Of a DNA stretch of 64,000 nt, positions 25,844 to 34,261 are shown in pieces. The DNA lies in NCBI GenBank assembly GCA_903884065.1, contig CAISDL010000006.1, positions 1-64,000 on the forward strand, written 5' to 3'. How positions within the stretch are numbered: position 1 is the first letter of the stretch; every line of letters starts with the position of its first letter. This DNA is from an uncultured Actinomycetes bacterium. GTDB lineage: Bacteria; Actinomycetota; Actinomycetes; Mycobacteriales; Mycobacteriaceae. Both the position numbers and the translations under genes were made by a program. The notes beneath the pieces were generated by a model. That model was not told where the DNA came from, made no database searches, and saw only the letters and a list, made by a program, of their open reading frames with translations.

Positions 25844-25879
25844 GTGGCCAGGGCCGGGATCGAACCGGCGACCTTCCGC
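25844..25879. repeat. attR: 36-bp core within tRNA-Phe
   Basis: Identical to 15512-15547 and covering tRNA-Phe nucleotides about 40-74 plus one base beyond. The element therefore rebuilds the tRNA 3' half on insertion, as expected for integrases using tRNA genes. Confidence 0.95.
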
Positions 25880-25918
25880 TTTTCAGGCGGACGCTCGTAC
25901 CAACTGAGCTACCTGGCC
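25845..25918 (-). tRNA. pheT: tRNA-Phe (GAA)
   Basis: The 74-nt cloverleaf reads from GGCCAGG to CCTGGCC plus discriminator A. The D arm is AGCTCAGTTGGTA, the anticodon stem CCGCC/GCGG holds loop CTGAAAA (anticodon GAA), and the T arm is GCCGG-TTCGATC-CCGGC. CCA is not encoded. The 3' half is the element's attachment site. The symbol is generic. Confidence 0.95.
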
Positions 25919-25961
25919 CGGAAGGCACCCGGTTGAACAACAACACCGTGCCTCGCCGAAT

Positions 25962-26038
25962 TGGCGACCCTGACGGGACTCGAACCCGCGACCTCCGCCG
26001 TGACAGGGCGGCGCGCTAACCAACTGCGCCACAGGGCC
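25962..26038 (-). tRNA. tRNA-Asp (GTC)
   Basis: A 77-nt gene with acceptor GGCCCTG/CAGGGTC, anticodon loop CTGTCAC (GTC) in a CCGCC/GGCGG stem, T loop TTCGAGT, and an encoded CCA end. It stands 43 bases upstream of tRNA-Phe on the same strand. Confidence 0.95.
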
Positions 26039-26070
26039 TTACTTGCGCTCCGCGTTGTACGCGTTGCGCG

Positions 26071-26143
26071 TACCCCCTACGGGATTCGAACCCGCGCTAC
26101 CGCCTTGAAAGGGCGGCGTCCTAGGCCGCTAGACGAAGGGGGC
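26071..26143 (-). tRNA. tRNA-Glu (TTC)
   Basis: A 73-nt gene with acceptor GCCCCCT/AGGGGGT, anticodon loop CTTTCAA (TTC) in a CCGCC/GGCGG stem, T loop TTCGAAT and discriminator A; CCA is not encoded. It probably heads a Glu-Asp-Phe tRNA cluster. Confidence 0.95.
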
Positions 26144-26266
26144 CTGGCCGAATCACTCCGGGGTACTACACAACACGTTCAGGTTGAGCGGTCGCTAGCT
26201 TAGGCGATGGCGAGCCCAATCCCCAAATGGGGAGGGTGGTTGGAGGCCGGTTATCCTTGTTCCCGC

Positions 26267-26339
26267 GCCCCTATAGCTCAGTTGGTAGAGCTACGGACTT
26301 TTAATCCGCAGGTCGTAGGTTCGAGTCCTACTGGGGGCA
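26267..26339 (+). tRNA. tRNA-Lys (TTT)
   Basis: A 73-nt gene with acceptor GCCCCTA/TGGGGGC, D arm AGCTCAGTTGGTAGAGC, anticodon loop CTTTTAA (TTT), T loop TTCGAGT and discriminator A; CCA is not encoded. It is divergent from the Glu-Asp-Phe cluster. Confidence 0.95.
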
Positions 26340-26369
26340 CTGTGGCGGTGTATTACTTCGGTTGATGCT

Positions 26370-26620
26370 TGCCATTTCGTCTTCGGCCGATGCTTGACGT
26401 TGTTTCGGCTGACCCTTGGCAGACGGTGTTGGCGGTCATTAGTGATGGGTTGTCGATTTCGCATGTTGCCGGCTTTGCCTTCGGCCAAGGGGAACCCCGC
26501 CGACGATGTCCATCTGCCACAGCTCCATCGACGCCCACGCTCCCAGCGTTTTCCACTTCCGCGAGGCGACGATCCGGCACCGCGCGGTCGATCATCGCAA
26601 CTGTGAAAGCGAAGGGAGCG
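26370..26620. pseudogene. Scrambled IS481-family transposase remnant
   Basis: On the + strand, about 26390-26470 reads WQTVLAVISDGLSISHVA, like the N-terminal HTH of IS481 transposases. On the - strand, about 26530-26470 reads MELWQMDIVGGV, then after a one-base frame shift PLAEGKAGN, matching the start of the catalytic domain. The two pieces face each other and neither frame is intact. The 412-bp gap from tRNA-Lys to the next gene holds nothing else that I can support. Identification is by motif memory. Confidence 0.6.
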
Positions 26621-26751
26621 TTGGGCAGCGTTTGCAGTTCCGAATATTTTGTCTCAAATTTGTTCCGGCCCAGCCGTGACCGTGTAGCCAGATACCCGCC
26701 GAGTTAGATTCGGCGAGTCCTTGCGGAAACTTTTGTTCCTGCCAGTAGCTG

Positions 26752-27228
26752 TTACATACCGAGGGCTTGCAGGAGTTCCTCGGAACAGTTGCCCGATTGC
26801 TCGCAAGCTTTTTGGCACCTCTCGACGTTATCCATGCACCATGGCGTCTTGCCCGCGGCGATCGCCTTCGCGTAACCGTTGCTCAGGTCTTCACCTTGTT
26901 GACGCAGCGCCTGTGCTCTCTTCCCCTGAGGCGTCATCACGGAGTACCCCGCGTGGCCGGCCGTCTCCGGGTCGTTGCAGTTCAGATCAAGCAGAACCTT
27001 GCCGCCACTGCCATACCTCGATCCGGTCACGATGCATTTCTCGGTGGGCAGATATTCACCGATGCGAGTGGCGATGACGGCGGTTCGCCCCGCGTTACTT
27101 ATATTTCCGGCAGCCTTCTCATAAGTCGCGCCGACGTACTCATTAACCGCCCCAGCCGACCCCGACCCGAACACCACCATCAGCGCAGCCGCGACACCAA
27201 CCCCACTCGCCAGGGACTTCCTCACCAC
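26752..27228 (-). CDS. Small secreted protein with signal peptide
   Basis: A 158-residue protein. A basic start (MVRKSLA) and hydrophobic stretch (GVGVAAALMVVFGSGSAGA) give a Sec signal with cleavage near residue 27. The mature part has six Cys visible at ECIVTG-type, NCNDPE, WCMDN, ERCQKACEQ and GNCSEE positions, which could form disulfides. It is of a mycobacterial hypothetical type. No enzyme motif is seen and there is no operon partner. Confidence 0.75.
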   Translation of the reverse strand: MVRKSLASGVGVAAALMVVFGSGSAGAVNEYVGATYEKAAGNISNAGRTAVIATRIGEYLPTEKCIVTGSRYGSGGKVLLDLNCNDPETAGHAGYSVMTPQGKRAQALRQQGEDLSNGYAKAIAAGKTPWCMDNVERCQKACEQSGNCSEELLQALGM

Positions 27229-27395
27229 TGCACCTCCGCTTGAAAACGCCGACTACACCCCGTTATCGCAAATATACCGCCAGCGCGTTACCTCCGGCAC
27301 CGACGATGGACACACCAGCACCCCAACAACTTGAATGTCACTCCCCGACACAGATATATTGGTGCAACCACGAGGTACAGATAACCGGAGGACCG

Positions 27396-28394
27396 ATGTC
27401 CCAAGAGTTCACCAATCTCGAACTGCTGCTCGAGCTCGAGCCCGTCGCGGAGAAGCTGATCAACCGGCACATGTCGATGTTCAAAGAGTGGAATCCGCAC
27501 GACTACATCCCCTGGAAAGAGGGCAAGAACTACTACGCCCTCGGCGGCCAGGACTGGGATCCCGACCAGGCCAAGCTCTCCGAGGTGGCCCGCACGGCCA
27601 TGGTGCAGAACCTGCTCACCGAGGACAACCTGCCCGCTTACCACCGCGAGATCGCCATGAACTTCTCGATGGACGGTCCGTGGGGCTACTGGGTCAACCG
27701 GTGGACCGCCGAGGAGAACCGCCACGGCATCTCCATGCGCGACTACCTGGTGGTCACCCGCAACTGCGATCCCATCGAGCTGGAGGAGCTTCGGATCGAG
27801 CAGATGACCCGCGGGTTCTCCCCGGGCCAGAACCAGCAGGGCGACCTGTTCGCCGACAACCTGTTCGACTCGGTCATGTACGTCAGCTTCCAGGAGTTGG
27901 CCACCCGCGTCTCGCACCGCAACACCGGCAAGGCCTGCAACGAACCGGTGGCCGAGCAACTGCTGGCACGGATCTCCAATGACGAGAACCTGCACATGAT
28001 CTTCTACCGCGACGTCAGCGCAGCCGGCCTCGATATCGCCCCCAACATGGCGATGCAGTCGCTGTACCGGATCCTGAAGAACTTCAAGATGCCCGGCTAC
28101 ACCGTCCCGGAGTTCCGCCGTAAGGCCGTCATCATCGCCACCGGCGGGGTCTACGACCCGCGCATCCACCTCGAGGACGTGGTGATGCCGGTGCTCAAGA
28201 AGTGGCGGATCTTCGAACGCGAAGATTTCACCGGCGAGGGCGCCCGTCTGCGCGACGAACTGGGCACGCTCATCGCCGAACTCGAGGAGACCTGCGTCAA
28301 GTTCGAGGAGGCCAAGGCCCGCAAGCTCGACCGCGACGCCAAACTCGCCGAGAAGCGCGCCGCCAAGGCGGCGCTGGCCGGAGCCTCCGCATAG
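27396..28394 (+). CDS. desA1: Acyl-[ACP] desaturase DesA1
   Basis: A 332-residue soluble di-iron desaturase; DesA1 (Rv0824c) is essential in mycobacteria and introduces double bonds for mycolic acid synthesis. Iron ligands lie in EENRH (106-110) and DENLH (196-200), with Glu76 a likely third. The frame is open from 27240, but CCGGAGG 6 bases before the ATG at 27396 and the conserved start MSQEFTNLELL decide it. The C-terminus is Lys/Ala-rich. The dus frame begins within about 30 bases of its stop. Confidence 0.93.
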   Translation: MSQEFTNLELLLELEPVAEKLINRHMSMFKEWNPHDYIPWKEGKNYYALGGQDWDPDQAKLSEVARTAMVQNLLTEDNLPAYHREIAMNFSMDGPWGYWVNRWTAEENRHGISMRDYLVVTRNCDPIELEELRIEQMTRGFSPGQNQQGDLFADNLFDSVMYVSFQELATRVSHRNTGKACNEPVAEQLLARISNDENLHMIFYRDVSAAGLDIAPNMAMQSLYRILKNFKMPGYTVPEFRRKAVIIATGGVYDPRIHLEDVVMPVLKKWRIFEREDFTGEGARLRDELGTLIAELEETCVKFEEAKARKLDRDAKLAEKRAAKAALAGASA

Positions 28395-28423
28395 TCTCCG
28401 CAGCCGAGACACCGCCGACCGGG

Positions 28424-29557
28424 CTGCGGATAGGGTCGCTGACCCTACGCAGCCCGGTTGTCTTGGCGCCCATGGCCGGCGTGACCAACGTCGCCTTCCG
28501 CACCCTGTGCCGCGAGCTGGAGATCGCGAGGGCGGGCACCGTCAGCGGCCTCTACGTATGCGAGATGGTCACCGCTCGGGCCTTGGTCGAACGTCACCCG
28601 GTCACCATGCACATGACCGCCTTCGGGCCCGACGAGTCACCCCGCTCCCTGCAGCTCTACACCGTCGACCCGGAGACGACCTACCGGGCGGCCAGGATGA
28701 TCGTCGACGACGATCTGGCCGACCATATCGATCTGAACTTCGGCTGCCCGGTCCCCAAGGTCACCCGCCGCGGCGGCGGAGCGGCGCTGCCCTACAAGCG
28801 GCGGCTCTTCGGCCAGATCGTTGCTGCCGCCGTACGCGCCGCCGAGGGCACGCCGATCCCGGTGACGGTCAAATTCCGCATCGGCATCGACGACGCACAC
28901 CACACCTTCCTCGACGCCGGTCGGATCGCCGAGCAGGAGGGCGCCGCCGCGGTCGCCCTGCACGCCCGCACGGCCGCGCAGCGGTACTCCGGGTCAGCCG
29001 ACTGGAACCGGATCGGCGAACTCAAGCACGCGGTCAGCACCATTCCGGTGCTCGGCAACGGCGACATCTTCGAGGCCGGCGACGCGTTGGCGATGATGGC
29101 GGCCACCGGCTGCGACGGCGTGGTCATCGGCCGCGGGTGCCTCGGACGGCCCTGGCTGTTCGCCGAATTGTCGGCGGCGTTTTCCGGGGCCCCGATCCCC
29201 ACCCCACCCACACTGGGCGAGGTCGCCGACATCATCCGCCGCCACGGCGCGCTGCTGACCGCCCACTTCGGCGAGGGCAAGGCCATGCGCGACATCCGCA
29301 AGCACATCGCCTGGTACCTGCACGGTTTCCCGGCCGGATCCGACCTACGGCGATCGCTGGCCCTGGTCCGAACCCTCGATGACCTCGACCGCCTCCTGGA
29401 CGACCTCGACCCTGACGTCGCCTTCCCCACTGCCGGACACGGCCCCCGGGGACGGCAGGGCTCGGCGTCGGCGGTCTCGCTGCCCGAGGGCTGGCTGAAC
29501 GACCCGGACGACTGCACCGTGCCCGCCGATGCCGATGTGATGAATTCGGGAGGCTGA
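28424..29557 (+). CDS. dus: tRNA-dihydrouridine synthase
   Basis: A protein of about 377 residues that reduces tRNA uridines with FMN. APMAGVTNVAF opens the barrel, NFGCPVPKVTRRGGGA contains the catalytic Cys, and IGRGCLGRPWLF closes the phosphate site. The start is uncertain: the homologous N-terminus LRIGSLTLRSPVVLAP begins at a CTG (28424), and no ATG, GTG or TTG is in frame between desA1 and the TTG at 28463. Translation may use CTG or reinitiate after desA1. It corresponds to Rv0823c. Confidence 0.88.
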   Translation: MRIGSLTLRSPVVLAPMAGVTNVAFRTLCRELEIARAGTVSGLYVCEMVTARALVERHPVTMHMTAFGPDESPRSLQLYTVDPETTYRAARMIVDDDLADHIDLNFGCPVPKVTRRGGGAALPYKRRLFGQIVAAAVRAAEGTPIPVTVKFRIGIDDAHHTFLDAGRIAEQEGAAAVALHARTAAQRYSGSADWNRIGELKHAVSTIPVLGNGDIFEAGDALAMMAATGCDGVVIGRGCLGRPWLFAELSAAFSGAPIPTPPTLGEVADIIRRHGALLTAHFGEGKAMRDIRKHIAWYLHGFPAGSDLRRSLALVRTLDDLDRLLDDLDPDVAFPTAGHGPRGRQGSASAVSLPEGWLNDPDDCTVPADADVMNSGG

Positions 29558-29715
29558 ACCGATACCGGATCTGGTCGAAGACCTTAGATTAGATAAGTAC
29601 CATTGCGTTTCTGACGTGGACTGCGGTCCGAATCCAGGTGCCCAGAAGTAGCACCGCCGTCGCGCGGCGAACGACACGCCCGTGACACTCAGTTGAGCCG
29701 GAGGCTGTCTGGACC

Positions 29716-31776
29716 ATGAGTGACGGCGACAACGCCACTCCTGACCAGAGCGGCGCACCCGACCAACGGGGTGACGAGTGGACGGTGCGCTCATCACACC
29801 CGGCGTCGGCGCGGGCGCCATGGGAGCGCGTCCCGATCCGCGGCCAGGAGCGCAGCGACCCGGGACATGAATCCAGCTCGCCCCCCGGAAATCACAGCGA
29901 AGGCGTCGCGGTCGCAGATCTGATCGCCAAGGTCACCGGTACCCGCGCCGTGAACCCCGTCACCCGCCGCAGCGTCGACGTGACGCCCCCCGCCGAGGAC
30001 GCCACCGTGCCCATCGCCGTGGCCGACGAGATCCCCGACCTCGCGGCACTGGCGCGGGCCCGCCGACCACTCGTCGCCGATACGAACCCGCCGATTCCGC
30101 CACCGCCCCGACGACCCCGACCGCCGGAACCACCCGCCCCGACTCCCGACCCGACGCCCCGAAGCCGCCGGCGTCCCGCCATGTTGCTGGGCCGGATCGC
30201 GACCGCTCTGATCGCGGTGTGCGCACTGGCGATCACCGGAGCGGCCTGGCAGTGGCAGTCGGCCAAGAACAAGCTGCTGAACACGATCGCCGCGCTGGAC
30301 CCCAACTCCAGCGATATTCGCGATCCCAACAGCCAGATCGGCGACGAGAACTTCCTCATCATCGGAGTGGACAGCCGCATCGGTGCGAACGGCGAGATCG
30401 GCGCCGGAGACACGACCGTTGCCGAGGGGGCTCGTTCGGACACCATCATGCTGGTGAACATCCCCGCCAATCGCAAGCGGGTGGTCGCGGTCTCCTTCCC
30501 CCGCGACCTCGCGATCGCGCCGATGAACTGTCAGGCCTGGAATCCCGAAACCGGCAAGTACGGGCCCGTCTACGACAAGACCAGCGGCGAGTGGAGCGAC
30601 AACGAGCGTGAGACCGGCACGAAGCTGAACTCGGCCTACGCCCTGGGCGGCCCGAAGTGCCTGGTCAAGGTCATTCAGAAGATCTCCGGCCTGGCCATCA
30701 ACCGGTTCATGGCTGTCGATTTCGCCGGGTTCGCGAACATGGTCGACGCCCTGGGCGGCGTCGAGGTCTGCAGCACCACGCCGTTGGACGACGCCGAACT
30801 CGGACCGGTGCTGACCACCGCCGGCCGGCAGAAACTCGACGGCCCCGCCGCGTTGAATTACGTACGCGCACGGTCGATCGCAACCGAGGGAAACGGTGAC
30901 TACGGCCGCATCAAACGCCAGCAGTTGTTCCTGTCCTCGCTGCTGCGGTCGATGATCTCCTCGGAGACGTTGTTCGACATCGACCGGCTCGACGAGGTCG
31001 TCAACACCTTCATCGACGACAGCTACGTCGACAACGTTCAGACCCGTGACCTGGTCCGGCTCGGCCAATCGCTCCAGGGGATCAACGCCGGTCGGATCAC
31101 CTTCGTGACGGTGCCCACCACCAGGATCGCCGACTACGAGGGCAACGAGGTGCCCCGCACGGAGGACGTCCGGGCGCTCTTCGACTCCATCATCGACGAC
31201 GAACCGCTGCCCGGCGAGAACGACGAGAACGAGACACTCGCCCCGCACCCGTCGACGACGACGACCACCGACTCCAGCGGGACGTCAGAGGAGACGACGA
31301 CGTCCGCGACGACCACGACCACCACCGAAGAGAGCACCACGACCACCACCGAGGAGGTGAAGGCGGTGGCGGCCGATCCCCGCGACGTCACCGTTCAGGT
31401 GGCGAACGCGACCGAGCGTTCGGGCCTCGCGGACTCCGCGACCCAAGAATTCGAGCTGTACGGATTCAACGTGCAAGAGCCGGACTACTACTCGGAGTGG
31501 GGCACGATCACCACCACCACCGTCTACTACTCGCTGGGCAATGAGCAGGCCGCGGCGACCATCGCGGCGACATTGCCGGGCGCGAGCATCGAGCGGATCA
31601 GCGGCCTCGGCGAAGTGGTCCAGGTCGTGCTCGGCCCGGACTTCACCGCGGTCAAATATCCGCAGGCCAGCGGAACAGCGCTGAACGTCAACGTCACCCA
31701 TACCGGCGGCAGCACCCCCACCAGGCTGCCCTCGGACCTCACCGTGATCAATGGGGCCGACGTCAGTTGCGAATAA
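29716..31776 (+). CDS. LytR-CpsA-Psr family cell-wall ligase
   Basis: A 686-residue protein in the place of Rv0822c. A proline-rich cytoplasmic N-terminus of about 155 residues precedes a membrane segment (156-178). The LCP domain starts near residue 212 (NFLIIGVDSR) and includes SFPRDLAI and LNYVRARSI with conserved Arg/Asp residues. A Thr/Ser/Glu linker (about 514-548) leads to a LytR_C domain (VTVQVANATERSGLAD). LCP enzymes link arabinogalactan to peptidoglycan. Which paralogue this is cannot be stated. A GGAGG lies upstream of the ATG. Confidence 0.9.
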   Translation: MSDGDNATPDQSGAPDQRGDEWTVRSSHPASARAPWERVPIRGQERSDPGHESSSPPGNHSEGVAVADLIAKVTGTRAVNPVTRRSVDVTPPAEDATVPIAVADEIPDLAALARARRPLVADTNPPIPPPPRRPRPPEPPAPTPDPTPRSRRRPAMLLGRIATALIAVCALAITGAAWQWQSAKNKLLNTIAALDPNSSDIRDPNSQIGDENFLIIGVDSRIGANGEIGAGDTTVAEGARSDTIMLVNIPANRKRVVAVSFPRDLAIAPMNCQAWNPETGKYGPVYDKTSGEWSDNERETGTKLNSAYALGGPKCLVKVIQKISGLAINRFMAVDFAGFANMVDALGGVEVCSTTPLDDAELGPVLTTAGRQKLDGPAALNYVRARSIATEGNGDYGRIKRQQLFLSSLLRSMISSETLFDIDRLDEVVNTFIDDSYVDNVQTRDLVRLGQSLQGINAGRITFVTVPTTRIADYEGNEVPRTEDVRALFDSIIDDEPLPGENDENETLAPHPSTTTTTDSSGTSEETTTSATTTTTTEESTTTTTEEVKAVAADPRDVTVQVANATERSGLADSATQEFELYGFNVQEPDYYSEWGTITTTTVYYSLGNEQAAATIAATLPGASIERISGLGEVVQVVLGPDFTAVKYPQASGTALNVNVTHTGGSTPTRLPSDLTVINGADVSCE

Positions 31777-31832
31777 GCACCGGTTCACCGTCCGTTCAGG
31801 TTTGCGCCACCGACGGATCGGCCGCGCCACAG

Positions 31833-31838
31833 TAGGCT
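31833..31838 (+). promoter_or_regulatory. -10 box of a leaderless phoY2 transcript
   Basis: TAGGCT followed by exactly 6 bases and the ATG at 31845. This matches the mycobacterial leaderless pattern, and no Shine-Dalgarno is present. Confidence 0.55.
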
Positions 31839-31844
31839 TGGACG

Positions 31845-32510
31845 ATGCGCACCGCGTACCACGAGCAGCTTGACGCGCTGATCCGTCAGCTGGCCGAGAT
31901 GTGCCGATTGGCCGGGATAGCGATGGAACGGGCGACCCAGGCCTTACTCCAGGCGGACCTCGTGCTGGCCGAGCAGGTGATCGGCGACCAGGAGCAGATC
32001 ACGACGGCCAGCGCCCGCGCGGAGGAGGCGGCCTTCGTCCTGCTGGCTCTCCAGGCCCCGGTGGCCGGCGATCTGCGCGCCATCGTCAGCTCGATCCAGA
32101 TCGTCGCCGACGTCGAGCGGATGGGCGCACTGGCCCTGCATGTCGCAAAGATCGCCCGCCGGCGACACCCCCAACACACTCTTCCCGAGGAAGTCAACGG
32201 CTACTTCGCCGAAATGGGCCGCGTCGCAGTGGATTTGGCCAATAGCGCCCACGATGTCATGTTGTCCCGCGACCCGGAGAAGGCGCGCCGCATCCGCGAA
32301 GACGACGACGCGATGGACGATCTGCACCGCCACCTCTTCAGCGTGATGATGGACCGCGAGTGGAAGCACGGGGTGGCGGCTGCGGTGGACGTGACCTTGT
32401 TGGGCCGGTTCTACGAGCGCTTCGCCGACCATGCCGTCGAGATTTCGCGGCGGGTTATCTTCCAGGTGACCGGGGAGTTGCCCGCCGAAGAGGAGATCAC
32501 CACCTACTGA
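31845..32510 (+). CDS. phoY2: PhoU-family phosphate regulator PhoY2
   Basis: A 221-residue PhoU protein made of two three-helix repeats, with acidic/His metal-binding patterns such as [19 protein letters not shown] and [13 protein letters not shown]. In mycobacteria PhoY proteins restrain SenX3-RegX3 signalling when Pst transports phosphate, and they influence persistence. It is convergent with pstB, so regulator and transporter meet end to end. Corresponds to Rv0821c. Confidence 0.93.
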   Translation: MRTAYHEQLDALIRQLAEMCRLAGIAMERATQALLQADLVLAEQVIGDQEQITTASARAEEAAFVLLALQAPVAGDLRAIVSSIQIVADVERMGALALHVAKIARRRHPQHTLPEEVNGYFAEMGRVAVDLANSAHDVMLSRDPEKARRIREDDDAMDDLHRHLFSVMMDREWKHGVAAAVDVTLLGRFYERFADHAVEISRRVIFQVTGELPAEEEITTY

Positions 32511-32552
32511 GGCCCGACTTGACCGGCCCGACTTGACCGGCCCGACTTGACC
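32511..32552. repeat. 14-bp tandem repeat between phoY2 and pstB
   Basis: GGCCCGACTTGACC occurs three times in tandem, with a partial fourth copy entering the pstB stop. It fills the 50-bp convergent gap. No stem or U-tract is obvious, so it is probably a slippage-prone spacer. Confidence 0.85.
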
Positions 32553-32560
32553 GGCCCGGC

Positions 32561-33337
32561 CTAGCCGAACCGGCCGGAGATATAGTCCTCGGTGGCTTTC
32601 TGGGTGGGGTTGGAGAAGATCTTGCCGGTGTCGTCGACCTCGACCAGTCGGCCCGGTTTTCCGGCCGCCTCCAGGTTGAAGAACGCGGTCTGATCACTGA
32701 CGCGGGCGGCCTGCTGCATGTTGTGCGTGACGATGACGATCGTGTAGTCCCGCTTGAGTTCAGCGATGAGGTCCTCGATGGCCAGCGTCGAGATCGGGTC
32801 CAGCGCCGAACAAGGCTCGTCCATGAGCAGCACGTCCGGCTGCACGGCGACGGCGCGCGCGATGCATAGTCGCTGCTGCTGGCCACCCGACAGGCCACCT
32901 CCCGGTTTGTCGAGGCGGTCCTTCACCTCGTTCCACAGGTTGGCAGCGCGCAGTGAACGCTCGGCGGTCTCCTCGAGCGCTCCGCGATTGCGCACCCCCT
33001 GCAGCTTGAGCCCCGCCACGACGTTGTCCCGGATCGACATGGTGGGAAACGGGTTGGGCCGCTGGAAGACCATGCCGATGGTCTTACGCACGCTCACGGG
33101 GTCGACCCCGGCGCCGTAGATGTCCTCACCGTCAAGCAGCACCGAGCCCTCCACGCGGCCCCCCGGAATGACTTCGTGCATCCGGTTCAGGGCGCGCAGC
33201 ACCGTCGACTTGCCGCATCCGGACGGGCCGATGAACGCCGTCACGCTGCGCGGCGGCACCGCCAGCGAGACCTCCGCCACAGCCTGGAATGAGCCGTAGA
33301 AGATGTCGACGTCCTTGAGGTCCAACCGTTTGGCCAC
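32561..33337 (-). CDS. pstB: Phosphate ABC transporter ATP-binding protein
   Basis: A 258-residue ATPase of the high-affinity phosphate importer (Rv0820/phoT position). Walker A GPSGCGKS (37-44), signature LSGGQQQR (149-156), Walker B LLMDEP (170-175) and a following Cys-Ser-Ala-Leu-Asp are all present. It is last in the pstS-pstC-pstA-pstB operon, 18 bases after pstA. Confidence 0.96.
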   Translation of the reverse strand: MAKRLDLKDVDIFYGSFQAVAEVSLAVPPRSVTAFIGPSGCGKSTVLRALNRMHEVIPGGRVEGSVLLDGEDIYGAGVDPVSVRKTIGMVFQRPNPFPTMSIRDNVVAGLKLQGVRNRGALEETAERSLRAANLWNEVKDRLDKPGGGLSGGQQQRLCIARAVAVQPDVLLMDEPCSALDPISTLAIEDLIAELKRDYTIVIVTHNMQQAARVSDQTAFFNLEAAGKPGRLVEVDDTGKIFSNPTQKATEDYISGRFG

Positions 33338-33355
33338 GGTTCGCTCCTTGAGTAG

Positions 33356-34261
33356 CTAGGTCCGGTTCCGGGTGAGGTAACGGTTGATGAATGCCGCCGC
33401 CACGTACAGGGCGGCGATGAGCAGGATCAGGGTCAGCGCTGCACCCCAGACCCGCATCCGCCCGGCCGCTTCCGGATTGGTGAGTTCGGTGTAGATCAGC
33501 AGCGGCAGCGACGCCATATTGCCGCTGAATGCGTCGAAGTTGATCGAGCGTGCGTATCCGACCAACACCAGCACCGGGGCCGTCTCGCCCATGACCCGGG
33601 CCAGGGCCAGCAGGATCCCGCTGATCATGCCTGGCAGGGCCGTCGGAACGACAATGCGCACGATCGTCTTCCACTTCGGCACACCGAGCGCATAGGACGC
33701 TTCCCGCAGTTCGTCGGGAACGAGTTTCAGCATCTCCTCGGTATTGCGCACCACGACCGGCAGCATCAACAGGACCAGTGCCAGCGACACGGCGAACGCG
33801 CTCTGCGGGAATCCCAGCGTCGCGACCCAGAAGGCGAAGACGAACAGCGCCGCGACGATCGACGGGACGCCGGCCAGGATGTCGACCATGAAGGTGGTGA
33901 CTTTCGCGAACCGCCCGGTGCCGTACTCGACCAGATAGATCGCGGCCATCACACCCAGCGGCACCGACATCAGCGCAGCGATGCCGGCCTGGACGATCGT
34001 GCCGTAGATCGCGTGATAGACGCCGCCGGCGAACTGATCCGGCAGCACTCCGGCCAGTGACCTGTTCCACCAACCGGGCTTGACGACCGCACTGACCCCG
34101 CGCTGCAGGACCGTGAACAGAACCCACACCAGGGGCACCATCGCGACGATGAACGATGCCGTGAACAGGATCGTGGCGATCTTGTTCTTGACCTTCCGGC
34201 TGACGCTGATCGGGTGGAAGGTCGGTCCCTTCACCGGGGCGTCGAGGACTTCTGTGGTCAT
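33356..34261 (-). CDS. pstA: Phosphate ABC transporter permease PstA
   Basis: A 301-residue inner-membrane permease with six hydrophobic segments and the EAA-like loop around [17 protein letters not shown]. The frame extends upstream, but the ATG at 34261 ([12 protein letters not shown]) overlaps the pstC stop as ATGA and starts where the family starts. Works with PstC as the phosphate channel. Confidence 0.95.
   Translation of the reverse strand: MTTEVLDAPVKGPTFHPISVSRKVKNKIATILFTASFIVAMVPLVWVLFTVLQRGVSAVVKPGWWNRSLAGVLPDQFAGGVYHAIYGTIVQAGIAALMSVPLGVMAAIYLVEYGTGRFAKVTTFMVDILAGVPSIVAALFVFAFWVATLGFPQSAFAVSLALVLLMLPVVVRNTEEMLKLVPDELREASYALGVPKWKTIVRIVVPTALPGMISGILLALARVMGETAPVLVLVGYARSINFDAFSGNMASLPLLIYTELTNPEAAGRMRVWGAALTLILLIAALYVAAAFINRYLTRNRT

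Larger units (their letters stand above)
15512..25879. mobile_element. Integrated phage satellite-like element carrying a head module
   Basis: About 10.4 kb bounded by a perfect 36-bp direct repeat, with the right copy forming the 3' half of tRNA-Phe. The rightward arm encodes a repressor and integrase. The leftward operon encodes an excisionase-like protein, early proteins, a replication protein, HNH, large terminase, portal, scaffold, capsid and a connector. No tail, tape-measure, lysin or holin gene is present, and there is no room for them. This layout and size match phiRv1/phiRv2-type prophage-like elements and capsid-forming phage-inducible islands. Classification as a satellite is inferred from gene content. 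Confidence 0.88.
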
